Of a DNA stretch of 64,000 nt, positions 49,726-58,738 are shown in pieces (position 1 is the stretch's first letter; every line of letters begins with the position of its first letter). Both the position numbers and the translations under genes were made by a program. The notes under the pieces are model-generated. The model did not search any database. It was not told the origin of the DNA and worked only from the letters and a program-made list of their open reading frames with translations. This DNA is from Arthrobacter cheniae (GTDB lineage: Bacteria; Actinomycetota; Actinomycetes; Actinomycetales; Micrococcaceae). Where the stretch lies: the NCBI RefSeq assembly GCF_003602275.1, contig NZ_QZVT01000006.1, forward strand, positions 1 to 64,000. Reading direction: 5' to 3'.

Positions 49726-50460
49726 CTAGGCTGTGGCTGCTTCCTTGGCCCGGTAGGCCAGCAGTTCCTCGTGGGGTTCCTCGGTGCCCTCCGCGCACTT
49801 CGCGTCGAGAGTGATGACGCCGTAGTTCCATGCCTGTCTGCGGTAGACCACGGACGGTGCTCCGGTGGCTGAATCCACGAAGAGGTAGAAGTCGTGGCCG
49901 ACGAGCTCCATGTTGTCGACGGCGTCGTCCAGGGTCATCGGTTCACCGGAAAATACCTTGCGGCGAATCAGGACCGGCGAATCACCGGCAGGCACGTCGT
50001 CCGGGGAGGAGTACGGGTCGACGTCCTCCGGGCCCGCCTTCGGCTCGTGGGACGTCGGTTCGATGGCCGGCGTCTCGAGGTAGATGGGTTGAGCGGTATC
50101 GGCCGGCTCGAGGTCGGCTGTCGCGACGCGGACGGCGAGCGGAGTGTGCCTGCCGTGGTGGACCTTGCGGCGATCGCGTGCACGGCGCAACCGCTCGAGT
50201 AGCTTCCCGTAGGCGAGGTCGAAGGCCGCGAACTTGTCGGCCGCCGATGCCTCTGCCCGAACAACCGGTCCCCTGCACATCACTGTGAGCTCGACCGTGA
50301 GCGAGGTGTCCGCCGAGCGTGCACTGGGTTCCTTGGTGATTTTCGCGTCGATGCGCTGTACCTTGTCACCGAGCTGCTCTATCTTGTCGATCTTCTCGGT
50401 AGCGTACTCACGGAACCGGTCTGATACCGCCAGGTTCCGGCCATTGATCACAAAATCCAT
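49726..50460 (-). CDS. hpf: Ribosome hibernation promoting factor, long form
   Basis: A 244-residue protein. The N-terminal S30AE domain (about 1-110: MDFVINGRNLAVSDRFREYA, IDKIEQLG, DLAYGKLLERLRRARDRRK) binds the ribosome, and the C-terminal dimerisation domain (about 175-244: LIRRKVFSGEPMTLDDAVDN, VGHDFYLFVDSATG) links two ribosomes into inactive 100S particles. The ATG at 50460 has GGAGG five bases upstream; the upstream reading to 50559 is not family-like. In mycobacteria the homologue is next to secA and comF, as here. Confidence 0.95.
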   Translation of the reverse strand: MDFVINGRNLAVSDRFREYATEKIDKIEQLGDKVQRIDAKITKEPSARSADTSLTVELTVMCRGPVVRAEASAADKFAAFDLAYGKLLERLRRARDRRKVHHGRHTPLAVRVATADLEPADTAQPIYLETPAIEPTSHEPKAGPEDVDPYSSPDDVPAGDSPVLIRRKVFSGEPMTLDDAVDNMELVGHDFYLFVDSATGAPSVVYRRQAWNYGVITLDAKCAEGTEEPHEELLAYRAKEAATA

Positions 50461-50565
50461 GGTGCCCTCCACATCGCTAAGTGACACAACGGCGGCCGAG
50501 GCGTAGAGCAGAGCCGCCGCCGACGGGTACGTGTCGTCACTGTGGTACCCATACTTCACGGTAGT

Positions 50566-51708
50566 TCACAGGTAGGTTTTATTCACCCCTCCATGCTCCA
50601 AAACTTCGGGTAGTTCGATGGACCTGCCTGGTGCTTCCGGCGCCGCGGAGAATGAGCCGGGACTCCGTCCGGGTAGGGCACTGCGGCCGCCTCCGGCAGG
50701 AGGGGAGGTGGCCGCCACGACGACGGCCCCCAGTACGCTGGCACCGCTGGAATGGAGGACGCGGTACACCTCGTTGATCGTCGCGCCCGTGGTCAGGACG
50801 TCGTCGACGATCACGCACGAGCGCCCGGCGAGGCGCTTCCGGCCGCGCTCGACGGCGGTCATCGAGAACAGGACGTTCGTCCGCCGTCGTCGTCTGCCGA
50901 GGCCCTTCTGCCCGCCGTTCCAGCCCGCAAGGGCCGTGGCCATGCCCCCTCGGACTGCGGCCCGCACACTCGTCCGGGCGAGCGCGGTCCCGAGCCTCGT
51001 CCTGGCCGGAACCTGCTGGACGGCGGGGACCAGCACCGTACCTGCGGGCAGAGAATCTGCCCGATCGAGCCGTGACAGAAGCAGCATCAGGGGGTCGTAC
51101 CCACGGCGGCGCCTGGAGGAGGAACGGCCGGGAACAGGGACCAGCAGGACGGGGTGTTCCGCCGATGCCTGAATGCCCGCGAGATCGGCGATCCCGTGGT
51201 GCAACGCTCCGGCCAGGGCCGCCGCTACGGGAGATCCGATGTCGACGTGCCCGTGATTCTTGTACGCGAGCAGGATCCCGGAGACGGCCCGGCCGTACCG
51301 TCCGGCGGCGATCACGGGCAACGGCCCGAAGGAAGGAGGGGTCGTCCGGGCGTGAGGCCCGGCATTGGGCCGGGCCCGGAGGGCAGGTCCGAGAGCCGAA
51401 CTGGGTTCGACATGTTCGCCCGTCGTCGTTGGCCGGTGGACACCGGGCGGTTCGACTCCGGGCAGTTCGACGCCGGGCAGTTCGACGTCGGGCAGTGACT
51501 CAGCGCCGGCCTCGGCCCGAAAAGGCCGCGAGGTAGCACGCCGGAAGGCGGCGAGGCAGTCCGGGCAGAGGGATGTGTCCCATCTGCCACAGAGCACGCA
51601 CGAGGACGGCAACACGAGGGATAAAAAGGCTGCGACCGCTGCTGCCACGCGCCGGTATGGCGGACCGAACACCATCCGGTCCAGCAGGTGAAGGGGATCA
51701 GGGGACAT
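50566..51708 (-). CDS. ComF family phosphoribosyltransferase-like protein
   Basis: A 380-residue protein. A short N-terminal Cys motif (CVLCGRWDTSLCPDC, about 37-51) precedes a core with YKNHGHVDIG-type segment (about 147-157), PVPGRSSSRRRRGYDP and the PRPP-binding CVIVDDVLTTGATI (about 298-311). Most ComF proteins are about 230-250 residues; the extra length is a linker with VELPGVELPGVEPPGV and a Pro/Ala-rich tail. ComF takes part in DNA uptake in competent bacteria; its role in Actinobacteria is unclear. Confidence 0.88.
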   Translation of the reverse strand: MSPDPLHLLDRMVFGPPYRRVAAAVAAFLSLVLPSSCVLCGRWDTSLCPDCLAAFRRATSRPFRAEAGAESLPDVELPGVELPGVEPPGVHRPTTTGEHVEPSSALGPALRARPNAGPHARTTPPSFGPLPVIAAGRYGRAVSGILLAYKNHGHVDIGSPVAAALAGALHHGIADLAGIQASAEHPVLLVPVPGRSSSRRRRGYDPLMLLLSRLDRADSLPAGTVLVPAVQQVPARTRLGTALARTSVRAAVRGGMATALAGWNGGQKGLGRRRRRTNVLFSMTAVERGRKRLAGRSCVIVDDVLTTGATINEVYRVLHSSGASVLGAVVVAATSPPAGGGRSALPGRSPGSFSAAPEAPGRSIELPEVLEHGGVNKTYL

Positions 51709-51769
51709 CTGCCCAGATCATCACGCCTCCACGGCCGCAGAGACGGCGGGAAGCTCTATGTGGACATTG

Positions 51770-53533
51770 TCAGCCGGGGAACGCCGGATCGACGACCTTG
51801 AGTTCCTCGTCCACCCAACTCGTGCCGATCCGCCGGTAGAGCGTGTCACCGGCCTGGGCATAGAACGTGTCCTCGGCATCCGAGCCTGCACTGATCCCGA
51901 GGACACCGACCAACCCCGCCATTGCCTCCTGCTCGCCGCTCAGCTGAAGGATCAGAGGAGTTGCTTCCTCACCGGCGCCGAGGGAGGAGGCGACGATCGT
52001 GCTTTGGCCGGCCCACTTGGCCGTCTCGATGGGCCTACCGGCGGGTCCGGTGACAGGAAGCGACAGGGGGGTGGTGAGAGTCTGCGGAGCCCCCTGCGCG
52101 GAGCGCGTGATTCCCGCGAGCAATATCTCGCTCGATCCTCCACGGTCCGTCACGAACAACGCTCGGGACCCGTCGCGGGAGATGCGCAGGTCCTTGACGC
52201 TCCGGTCGCCGAGCCACCCGGCAGCGAGGGTGACTGCGTCTGCCTCCGTCCCGCCCGGTGGCAGGGCGAGGATTTCGCTCCGACCTCGGGCGGAGCGCGC
52301 CGTCCAGACCCAGTTCTCGGGGTCGAACGAGGGCTGCGTCAGGGCAGCACCTGCAACGACCTCGCGCACCTGGCTACCCGGTGCCGTGACGAACAGCGCG
52401 GTCCTGTCAGCTCTGACGAAGGAGTAGGCGCTTCCCGAGACGGACGTCGCGGGAGCCTTCGGCTCGAACTCCGACACGGACGGCAGACCGTCGATCGGGA
52501 CGATGGCGCCGTTTCGGACGCGCACCAGCTCGCCCTCGGCGATCGCCACCTGTTCGCCCCCGACATCCGGCGTGAGTTCGGGCACGATGAGGTCGGGCAC
52601 CTCCTCTCCGAGCTGGATGGGCTGGCCGCTGGTCATCTCGACCGATGTGACGTCATTGAGGCCGACGAGATTGACCTGGAGCTGCTGGTTCATCTGCTGC
52701 AGTCCGAGGTCGGTCGCGTTCTCGAGGACCTCCGGCGAGAGTTCGACCGATGCCTTGCCCGAGGTGATGGGGATCGAGTCCCGGGCCAGGGTCACGCCCT
52801 CGGGGAAGGCGCTGGTCACCGAGCCCTGGAGGTAGGGAGCGGGACCGGCGAGCATGGTACCGACGATGCGCGCCGTCACGCCGGTGCGTCGCACGAACCA
52901 GCGGGCATCCGGTACCCAGTAGCGATAGTTGCTGCTGTAGAAGTAGAGGCTGTGCGAGATCAGCAGGTCGGTGGCACTGCTCTGCGCGATCATGATGCCG
53001 TCAGGAATCTCGTCGATCCGCCACTCGCCGTTGGCCTGCACCATGCGCACGCCGAGGGTCTCCGTCGAGGGGGCCGCACTGTTGGTCCGTACTCCCCTGG
53101 AGTCGACGGTGCCCGTCGTTTCGAGCTGGATCTGGTAGACACCCTCGGTCTCGCGCTTCTCCACGCGTGGATCGGAACGGAACAGGACGATCCGCTCCTC
53201 GGGCTGCCACGTCTCCTGCAGTTCGGGGGTCAGGAACTGCCGGGCGACGCTGTAGCCCTCGCTGGCGCCGGTTCCTGCCGTGATGAAGTCGCGCAGGATC
53301 CGCTCCGGAGTTGCTCCGGGCGCGGGCCCTTCGGGATCGAACACGGGGGCGACGACGTCGGGCTCCCCCTCGGACGCCGAGATGACGCCCACCGGCCCCG
53401 TCGTCGGGATCGCCGAGCACCCTGTGAGCAGGAGGAAGCAGACCACCAGCAACGCGGCGACGAGTTCCTGCGCACGGTTGCCTGCTGCGCGTACCCGAAC
53501 GGCTTCGACCGCTGTCAGAATGTCAGCTCGCAC
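51770..53533 (-). CDS. lpqB: Lipoprotein LpqB
   Basis: A 587-residue lipoprotein. The signal peptide ends at the lipobox LLLTGC with Cys39 as the lipidation site. A GerMN-like domain (about 200-330: GPAPYLQGSVTSAFPEGVTL) and a beta-propeller-like C-terminal half follow. LpqB acts at the outer face of the membrane as the partner of the MtrB sensor kinase. The GTG at 53533 is preferred because GAGG lies seven bases upstream; an ATG at 53551 has no spacing to a ribosome site. It overlaps the mtrB end by 11 bases, the order mtrA-mtrB-lpqB being conserved in Actinobacteria. Confidence 0.93.
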   Translation of the reverse strand: MRADILTAVEAVRVRAAGNRAQELVAALLVVCFLLLTGCSAIPTTGPVGVISASEGEPDVVAPVFDPEGPAPGATPERILRDFITAGTGASEGYSVARQFLTPELQETWQPEERIVLFRSDPRVEKRETEGVYQIQLETTGTVDSRGVRTNSAAPSTETLGVRMVQANGEWRIDEIPDGIMIAQSSATDLLISHSLYFYSSNYRYWVPDARWFVRRTGVTARIVGTMLAGPAPYLQGSVTSAFPEGVTLARDSIPITSGKASVELSPEVLENATDLGLQQMNQQLQVNLVGLNDVTSVEMTSGQPIQLGEEVPDLIVPELTPDVGGEQVAIAEGELVRVRNGAIVPIDGLPSVSEFEPKAPATSVSGSAYSFVRADRTALFVTAPGSQVREVVAGAALTQPSFDPENWVWTARSARGRSEILALPPGGTEADAVTLAAGWLGDRSVKDLRISRDGSRALFVTDRGGSSEILLAGITRSAQGAPQTLTTPLSLPVTGPAGRPIETAKWAGQSTIVASSLGAGEEATPLILQLSGEQEAMAGLVGVLGISAGSDAEDTFYAQAGDTLYRRIGTSWVDEELKVVDPAFPG

Positions 53534-55499
53534 TGCCCTGCCTCGTTCCATCCCCGATGTCGTGTCCTGAAAGAGCGGTGGAACCCTCCGCGCCCGGCGC
53601 GTCACGGTGGGAGCCCGACGCCTCACGGTGCGGCCCCGACGCCTCACCGTGCGGCCCCGACGACGGCGGCAGCGCGAGGGGTGAGGACGTCAGCTCGGTA
53701 CCCTGGCGCCGGGGCAGCGTGAAGCGGAAGCATGCGCCGGCTCCGGGATCACCCCAGGCTTCGAGCCATGCACTGTGTAGCCGGGCGTCCTCCATGGCGA
53801 TCGAGAGTCCCAGTCCACTGCCACCGGTGGTCCGGGCCCGCGCCGGATCAGCCCGCCAGAAACGGTCGAAGGCGCGAGAGGCCTCGAGAGGCGTCATGCC
53901 GATGCCATGATCCCGCACGGCGACGGCAACGGCCTCCGGGTTGCAGGCTATGTGGATTTCCACGGGCCTGCCCTCGCCATGCTCGAGCGCGTTGACGATC
54001 AGGTTGCGGAGGATGCGGTCGATCCGGCGCCCGTCGGCGTCGACGACGCACATCGTCTCCGTCGAGACGATGACGAGGTCCGATCCGAGCCGCTCGGCCA
54101 GGGGGTGGGCGCCGTCCATTGCGTGCTGGACGAGCTGGACGATGTCGACGGACTCCGCCTCGAGCACGGCCGCGCCGGCGTCGAACCGGGAAATCTCCAG
54201 CAGATCGGCGAGGAGTGCCTGAAAGCGCTCGACCTGGTCGAAGAGGATCTCCGCCGACCGCTTGTTGACCGGGTTGAACTCCTCACGCGCGTCGTGCAGC
54301 ACCTCGGCGGCCATCCTGACGGTGGTCAGCGGCGTCCTGAGCTCATGGGACACGTCGGAGACGAAGCGCTGCTGCATCTGGGACAGCTGGGCCAGCTGGG
54401 TGATCTGGTCTTGGAGGCTACCGGCCATGTGGTTGAAGGAGGCTCCCAGCCGTGCCACCTCGTCCTCCCCTGTCACCTCCATACGCTCCTGGAGCTCACC
54501 GGCTGCCAGTTTTTCGGACACGGCTGCAGCGTGGCTGACCGGCAGGACCACGCTACGAGTGACGTACCAGGCAATCGCGCCGATGACGAGGAGGAGGACC
54601 ACGCCGGCCAGCCACAGCACCCGATGGATGTCATCGAGGGTCGACTGCATCGTCGAGAGATCGTAGTAGACGTACAGCGCGTACGGCGTCTGCTCGGGCG
54701 GGAGTGCCACCTGCGTGCCGAAGGCGAGGCCCGGCGCGTCGGTCGCTCCGCTCTCCGTCACCGGAATCACGAACGGGGCCCAGTAGATGTCCTCACCGGT
54801 TGCAACGGCCGACTGCAGGTCCTGCGGCAGCATCCGTGCCGTTGCGCCCTCCTGGCTCACCGTCGTCGAGATGAGGAACCCCTCGGCCGTGGATATCGGC
54901 ACCAGCATCGCCTGGCGTGGGGCGTCCGAATCACTCCCGACCAATCCCGTGACGGAGTCCAGCACGAGCCGGCTGGTGGTGTCCGTGTCCGCCGCTGAGG
55001 AATTCCTGAAGACGGCCTTCTCCCGGTTCAGGGCCTCCGTGGCCTCGGCGCTGAACTGGTCGAAGCGCTGGTCATAGAGCGCGCCGGTGATCTGGTTGGA
55101 CAGGAATCCGCCCACGGCCACGAAGGACACCGAGGTCAGCAGCATCGTCGCGACGACGGTCCGGAACTGGAGGGACCGACGCCAGCGGCGGGCGACCGAG
55201 CCCGCCAGGTTGCGCGCGCCCGACCGGGCGGCAGTGAGGCGTGCCGCGAGTGTCAGTTTCGTGGTGGCACCGTCCGCGCCCGGAGTGCCATCGTCACCGG
55301 AGTCAGCTTTGACGAGTCCCCGCGTTCCTGTAGCAGCACTGCTGGGCAGCCGTGCTGCGGGCACCGTCACGACAGCGGGACGGGATTCCGCGTCTTCCGG
55401 GAGCCCGGCTTGTCCGTCGACTGCGGCGGTGACGGGAACGGAAGCGCGTGCGCCACCGCTCCCCGCGTCAGCTCTGCCCGGCCTTGTAGCCGACACCAC
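53523..55499 (-). CDS. mtrB: Sensor histidine kinase MtrB
   Basis: A 658-residue membrane kinase. Two membrane helices (about 113-135 and 295-315) flank an extracytoplasmic sensor region; HAMP (about 316-370), HisKA with the phosphoacceptor His in FVSDVSHELRTPLTTVRM (about 397) and HATPase (about 480-610: RNLIVNALEHGEGRP, DHGIGM, GGSGLGLSIA) follow. MtrB phosphorylates MtrA, and the pair controls cell wall metabolism and osmotic responses. The GTG start at 55499 overlaps the end of mtrA by 32 bases. The C-terminus has a low-complexity repeat (SGPHGEASGPHREASGSHRD, then APG). Confidence 0.95.
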   Translation of the reverse strand: MVSATRPGRADAGSGGARASVPVTAAVDGQAGLPEDAESRPAVVTVPAARLPSSAATGTRGLVKADSGDDGTPGADGATTKLTLAARLTAARSGARNLAGSVARRWRRSLQFRTVVATMLLTSVSFVAVGGFLSNQITGALYDQRFDQFSAEATEALNREKAVFRNSSAADTDTTSRLVLDSVTGLVGSDSDAPRQAMLVPISTAEGFLISTTVSQEGATARMLPQDLQSAVATGEDIYWAPFVIPVTESGATDAPGLAFGTQVALPPEQTPYALYVYYDLSTMQSTLDDIHRVLWLAGVVLLLVIGAIAWYVTRSVVLPVSHAAAVSEKLAAGELQERMEVTGEDEVARLGASFNHMAGSLQDQITQLAQLSQMQQRFVSDVSHELRTPLTTVRMAAEVLHDAREEFNPVNKRSAEILFDQVERFQALLADLLEISRFDAGAAVLEAESVDIVQLVQHAMDGAHPLAERLGSDLVIVSTETMCVVDADGRRIDRILRNLIVNALEHGEGRPVEIHIACNPEAVAVAVRDHGIGMTPLEASRAFDRFWRADPARARTTGGSGLGLSIAMEDARLHSAWLEAWGDPGAGACFRFTLPRRQGTELTSSPLALPPSSGPHGEASGPHREASGSHRDAPGAEGSTALSGHDIGDGTRQGSAS

Positions 55500-56145
55500 G
55501 CACCGTCAGGACGATCTCGGGTGCCTCGGGGTCCCGCTCGATCTTCGAGCGCAGCCGTTGCACGTGAACGTTCACGAGCCGGGTGTCGGCGGCGTGGCGA
55601 TAGCCCCACACCTGCTCGAGCAGGAGCTCGCGGGTGAAGACCTGCCACGGCTTACGTGCCAGTGCCACCAGCAGATCGAACTCGAGGGGTGTCAGCGAGA
55701 CCCGGGTGCCCGCGCGGTTCACCTCGTGTCCGGCGACGTCAATACTCACATCACCGATTCTCAGCGTCTCCGGAGCCCTCGACTCGGCGGGGCGGAGCCG
55801 CGCACGCACGCGCGCCACTAGCTCGGCGGGCTTGAACGGCTTGGGGACATAGTCGTCGGCACCTGATTCCAGGCCCCGGACGACGTCGGACGTGTCGGAT
55901 TTCGCGGTGAGCATCACGATGGGGAGGTCCGATTCGGCACGGATCTGGCGGCAGACCTCGATGCCGTCGATGCCGGGAAGCATGAGATCCAGCAGCACGA
56001 GATCCGGGTGGGACGAGCGGAAGACGCCGAGCGCCGCCGCACCGTCGGCGCAGAACACGGGGTCGAACCCATCATTGCGGAGGACGATGCCGATCATTTC
56101 GGACAGGGCCTCGTCGTCATCGATGACCAGTATGCGAGCCTTCAT
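55468..56145 (-). CDS. mtrA: Response regulator MtrA
   Basis: A 225-residue OmpR/PhoB-type response regulator. The receiver domain has the acidic triad (Asp9-Asp10), the phosphorylation site Asp53 in VLLDLMLPG, Thr in VMLTAKS and Lys in DYVPKPFKP. The C-terminal winged helix shows VSLTPLEFDLLVALARKPW and VNVHVQRLRSKIERDP. It is an essential regulator in mycobacteria. The ATG at 56145 gives the family start MKARILVIDDDEA. It is followed by mtrB and lpqB on the same strand. Confidence 0.97.
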   Translation of the reverse strand: MKARILVIDDDEALSEMIGIVLRNDGFDPVFCADGAAALGVFRSSHPDLVLLDLMLPGIDGIEVCRQIRAESDLPIVMLTAKSDTSDVVRGLESGADDYVPKPFKPAELVARVRARLRPAESRAPETLRIGDVSIDVAGHEVNRAGTRVSLTPLEFDLLVALARKPWQVFTRELLLEQVWGYRHAADTRLVNVHVQRLRSKIERDPEAPEIVLTVRGVGYKAGQS

Positions 56146-56346
56146 ACCCCAATACTGTCCCATCGGGGACGCAAAGTCCCACCAGCCCCACCGCAGGGAG
56201 GCCGGATCACAGGAGAAGGGCCTGGAAGCGGGGCGATGCGGGTGGCGACCGGGCGTGCTGCTGCCCGGCTGGGTGGCGGTCCTCACTATGATGCAGGAGG
56301 GGACGCTGACTCCATGCCTCCCGGCAGCATCGACCGAGGGGACGCT

Positions 56347-58026
56347 ATGAGTGATCAGGTGAATGGTCAGCCGAACGACGCGACAGTGCCGGACGACGCC
56401 GAAGTGCCTCCCGACGGAACGACAGCAGGATCGGACACACCTGACGGCCGGGCCCCGACGCCGTCGCAGCCGTCGCAGCCGTCGGGCGGGACCAGCCGTG
56501 ACGCGGGTCCCCCAGCAGCACCCTGGCAGTCCCCCGGTGTGAGCGGTGGCCCGAGTCCGTCCGGCTACCAGGGCCCGTCCGGCTACCAGGGCCCGTCCGG
56601 CTACCAGGGCCCGTCCGGCTACCAGGGCCCGTCCGGCTACCAGGGCCCGTCCGGCTACCAGGGCCCGTCCGGCTACCAGGGCCCGTCCGGCTACCAGGGC
56701 CCGTCCGGCTACCAGGGCCCGTCCGGCTACCAGGGCCCGTCCGGCTACCAGGGCCCGTCCGGCTACCAGGGCCCGTCCGGCTACCAGGGCCCGTCCGGCT
56801 ACCAGGGCCCGTCCGGCTACCAGGGCCCGTCCGGCTACCAGGGCCCGTCCGGCTACCAGGGCCCGTCCGGCTACCAGGGCCCGCTCGATGCGGCTCCCCC
56901 CGCATCCGCCGGCGGTCGCCCCGCCACACAGGGCTGGGGCAACCAGTACCCGCCGCCCTGGCAGGGTGGCGGACCCTACGGCGGCCGGGGATTCCCGCCC
57001 GCCAACCAGTACCAGGCGCCACCCAAGCCGGGCGTCATCCCCCTGCGACCGCTCGGTCTCGGCGAGATCCTGGATGGGGCGTTCCAGGCGTGCCGCCGGA
57101 ATCCCGTAGCCACCTTCGGCACCGCCATCCTCCTGCAGGCCGTCGTCGCGCTGGTGACGGTCCTCCTGCTCGGTAACCTCCTGTCCTCGGTCGAGGTGTT
57201 CGCGCAGGCGAATCCCTCGACCGACAGCATCATCGGCGCTGTCGCCGGCCTCGGGGTGTTCGCCACCGTGGCCGGCGTGGTGTCGGCCGTGGCGCTGCTC
57301 GTCCTGCAGGGGATCCTCGTCATCCCGATCGCTCGCGCCGTCATCAACCAGAAGACGTCCTTCGGCCAGGCCTGGCGGCTCGCGAGGGGCCGCATCCTCC
57401 CGCTGCTCGGCTTCGGCCTCCTGTCCTTCGCGGCAGGCCTCGTCGGGCTGCTGCTGCTGGTGGGCATCTCGGCGCTGGCCATCAGCGGGCTCGAGACGTA
57501 CTCAGCCTTCGTGATCGTCCCGCTCGTGATCGGCGCCCTGGTGCTGATGGTGTGGATCTCCGTCAAGCTCGTCGTCGCACCCGCTGCCCTCATGCTCGAG
57601 GGCGTAGGTCCGTGGAGCTCGATCAAGCGGTCATGGCAGCTCACCCGCGGCAACTGGTGGCGGACCTTCGGCATCGTGGTGCTGACCAGCATCATCGTCT
57701 CGATTATCGCTTCGGTCATCTCCACCCCCCTCACCTTCGCGGTATCGCTCATCTTCGGTTTCAGCTCCAGCGCCTCCGCCACCCCCGATGCACTCGGATC
57801 GCTGCCCGCCCTCGCCGCAACCCAGGCCATCACTGCCCTGTTCACCGCCATCGGCTACGCCTTTCAGGCGGGCGTGACGTCGCTGCTCTACGTCGACCTG
57901 CGGATCCGTCGCGAGGGGTTCGACGTCGTCCTGATGCGCGAGCACGAGCAAGCCGGGTCCGGTCCCACGGATGTCCTCCCCGGGGGCACCACCGCGTTCG
58001 GGCACCAGCCCCGAAGGCCCGTCTGA
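56347..58026 (+). CDS. Repeat-rich polytopic membrane protein (glycerophosphoryl-diester-phosphodiesterase membrane-domain-like)
   Basis: A 559-residue protein. The N-terminal 250 residues are disordered and contain 18 tandem copies of SGYQGP. The C-terminal half (about 240-540) has six or more membrane helices in the pattern of glycerophosphoryl diester phosphodiesterase membrane domains, with LRPLGLGEILDGAFQACRRN as its conserved start and SIKRSWQLTRGNWWRTFGI in the middle. GAGGGGA precedes the ATG at 56347. It is divergent from mtrAB and heads a DUF4129-DUF4350-MoxR-DUF58 gene run. The biological role of this domain is not well established. Confidence 0.82.
   Translation: MSDQVNGQPNDATVPDDAEVPPDGTTAGSDTPDGRAPTPSQPSQPSGGTSRDAGPPAAPWQSPGVSGGPSPSGYQGPSGYQGPSGYQGPSGYQGPSGYQGPSGYQGPSGYQGPSGYQGPSGYQGPSGYQGPSGYQGPSGYQGPSGYQGPSGYQGPSGYQGPSGYQGPSGYQGPSGYQGPLDAAPPASAGGRPATQGWGNQYPPPWQGGGPYGGRGFPPANQYQAPPKPGVIPLRPLGLGEILDGAFQACRRNPVATFGTAILLQAVVALVTVLLLGNLLSSVEVFAQANPSTDSIIGAVAGLGVFATVAGVVSAVALLVLQGILVIPIARAVINQKTSFGQAWRLARGRILPLLGFGLLSFAAGLVGLLLLVGISALAISGLETYSAFVIVPLVIGALVLMVWISVKLVVAPAALMLEGVGPWSSIKRSWQLTRGNWWRTFGIVVLTSIIVSIIASVISTPLTFAVSLIFGFSSSASATPDALGSLPALAATQAITALFTAIGYAFQAGVTSLLYVDLRIRREGFDVVLMREHEQAGSGPTDVLPGGTTAFGHQPRRPV
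56560..56883 (+). repeat. 18 tandem copies of an 18-bp unit
   Basis: Unit TCCGGCTACCAGGGCCCG, 18 bp, repeated 18 times without a single base change visible to me, inside the 5' part of the membrane protein gene. Because 18 is a multiple of three, it encodes SGYQGP repeats, and copy-number change would keep the frame open. Confidence 0.95.
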
Positions 58027-58069
58027 TGAGGACGACCGCAGGGCCAGCGCCGTCGTTGCGGAGTTCTCC

Positions 58070-58738
58070 GTGATCGGTGGACCAACTGCGTCGCTCACCC
58101 CGGACGGTGAGGAGGCACGTCGCCTCCTCGAGGAGGAGCTCGCCAAGGCCGCTTACGTGGAGGCACAGCCCAACGTCTTCGAACGGGTCCTGGCGGAGGT
58201 CCTCCGCGGGATCGCCAGAGTGTTCGACGGCATCGGCGGGCTGGGGGCGGGGCCCGGGACGCTCGTGGTGGCGATCGGCGCGGCCCTGATCATCATCGTC
58301 GCGATCGTGCTGATCAAGCCCAGGCTCAATGCCCGCGGCCGGAAGGAGGATACGGCTGTCTTCGATGAAGGAACCCGCTATTCCGCGGCCCAGCACAGGA
58401 GCCGAGCCTCTGCCCTGGCATCCGCGGCGGACTGGAACGGCGCCGTGGCCGAGGTGCTGCGCGCAATCATCCGTTCCGCCGAGGAGCGGCTCGTGATCGC
58501 AGAACAGCCGGGCAGGACGGCGACAGAGGCGGCCGTCCAGCTCGGGGGTGTCTTCCCGCCGCTCTCGGCGGACGTCGCATGGCTCGCCGACCTGTTCAAC
58601 GAGACCGTCTATGGAAGCGGCAAGGCCAGCGGCGAGGAGTACCGGCGCGCTGCCGCCGTCGATGATCGCTTCTCGACGGAGCGGCCCGAACAATCCGTGC
58701 ACGCCGAGGGCTCGACGACGCCGGCGGCACCGCAGTGA
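58070..58738 (+). CDS. DUF4129 domain protein
   Basis: A 222-residue protein with one membrane helix (about 62-84) and a C-terminal cytoplasmic DUF4129 domain (about 110-200: YSAAQHRSRASALASAADWN, AVAEVLRAIIRSAEERL, LADLFNETVYG). GGAG six bases before the GTG at 58070 makes this the best start; earlier starts run into the previous gene. The downstream DUF4350 gene overlaps it by four bases. In many Actinobacteria DUF4129, DUF4350, MoxR and DUF58 proteins form one operon, possibly chaperoning or assembling membrane or extracellular complexes. Confidence 0.85.
   Translation: MIGGPTASLTPDGEEARRLLEEELAKAAYVEAQPNVFERVLAEVLRGIARVFDGIGGLGAGPGTLVVAIGAALIIIVAIVLIKPRLNARGRKEDTAVFDEGTRYSAAQHRSRASALASAADWNGAVAEVLRAIIRSAEERLVIAEQPGRTATEAAVQLGGVFPPLSADVAWLADLFNETVYGSGKASGEEYRRAAAVDDRFSTERPEQSVHAEGSTTPAAPQ

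Noticed and set aside
51758..53722. A 654-codon open frame on the plus strand.
   Set aside because: Antisense shadow of lpqB and the end of mtrB; composition typical of complementary high-GC frames.
56560..56883. Regular repeat array that could be taken for a CRISPR.
   Set aside because: The units are head-to-tail with no spacers, 18 bp long, and inside a coding frame; no cas genes are present.
56546..57109. Long open frames on both strands across the tandem repeat (Ala-Arg-Pro-Ala-Thr-Arg and Gly-Pro-Gly-Ser-Arg-Thr repeats).
   Set aside because: An 18-bp repeat without stops is open in several frames. Only the SGYQGP frame continues into a membrane protein with a proper start and ribosome site.
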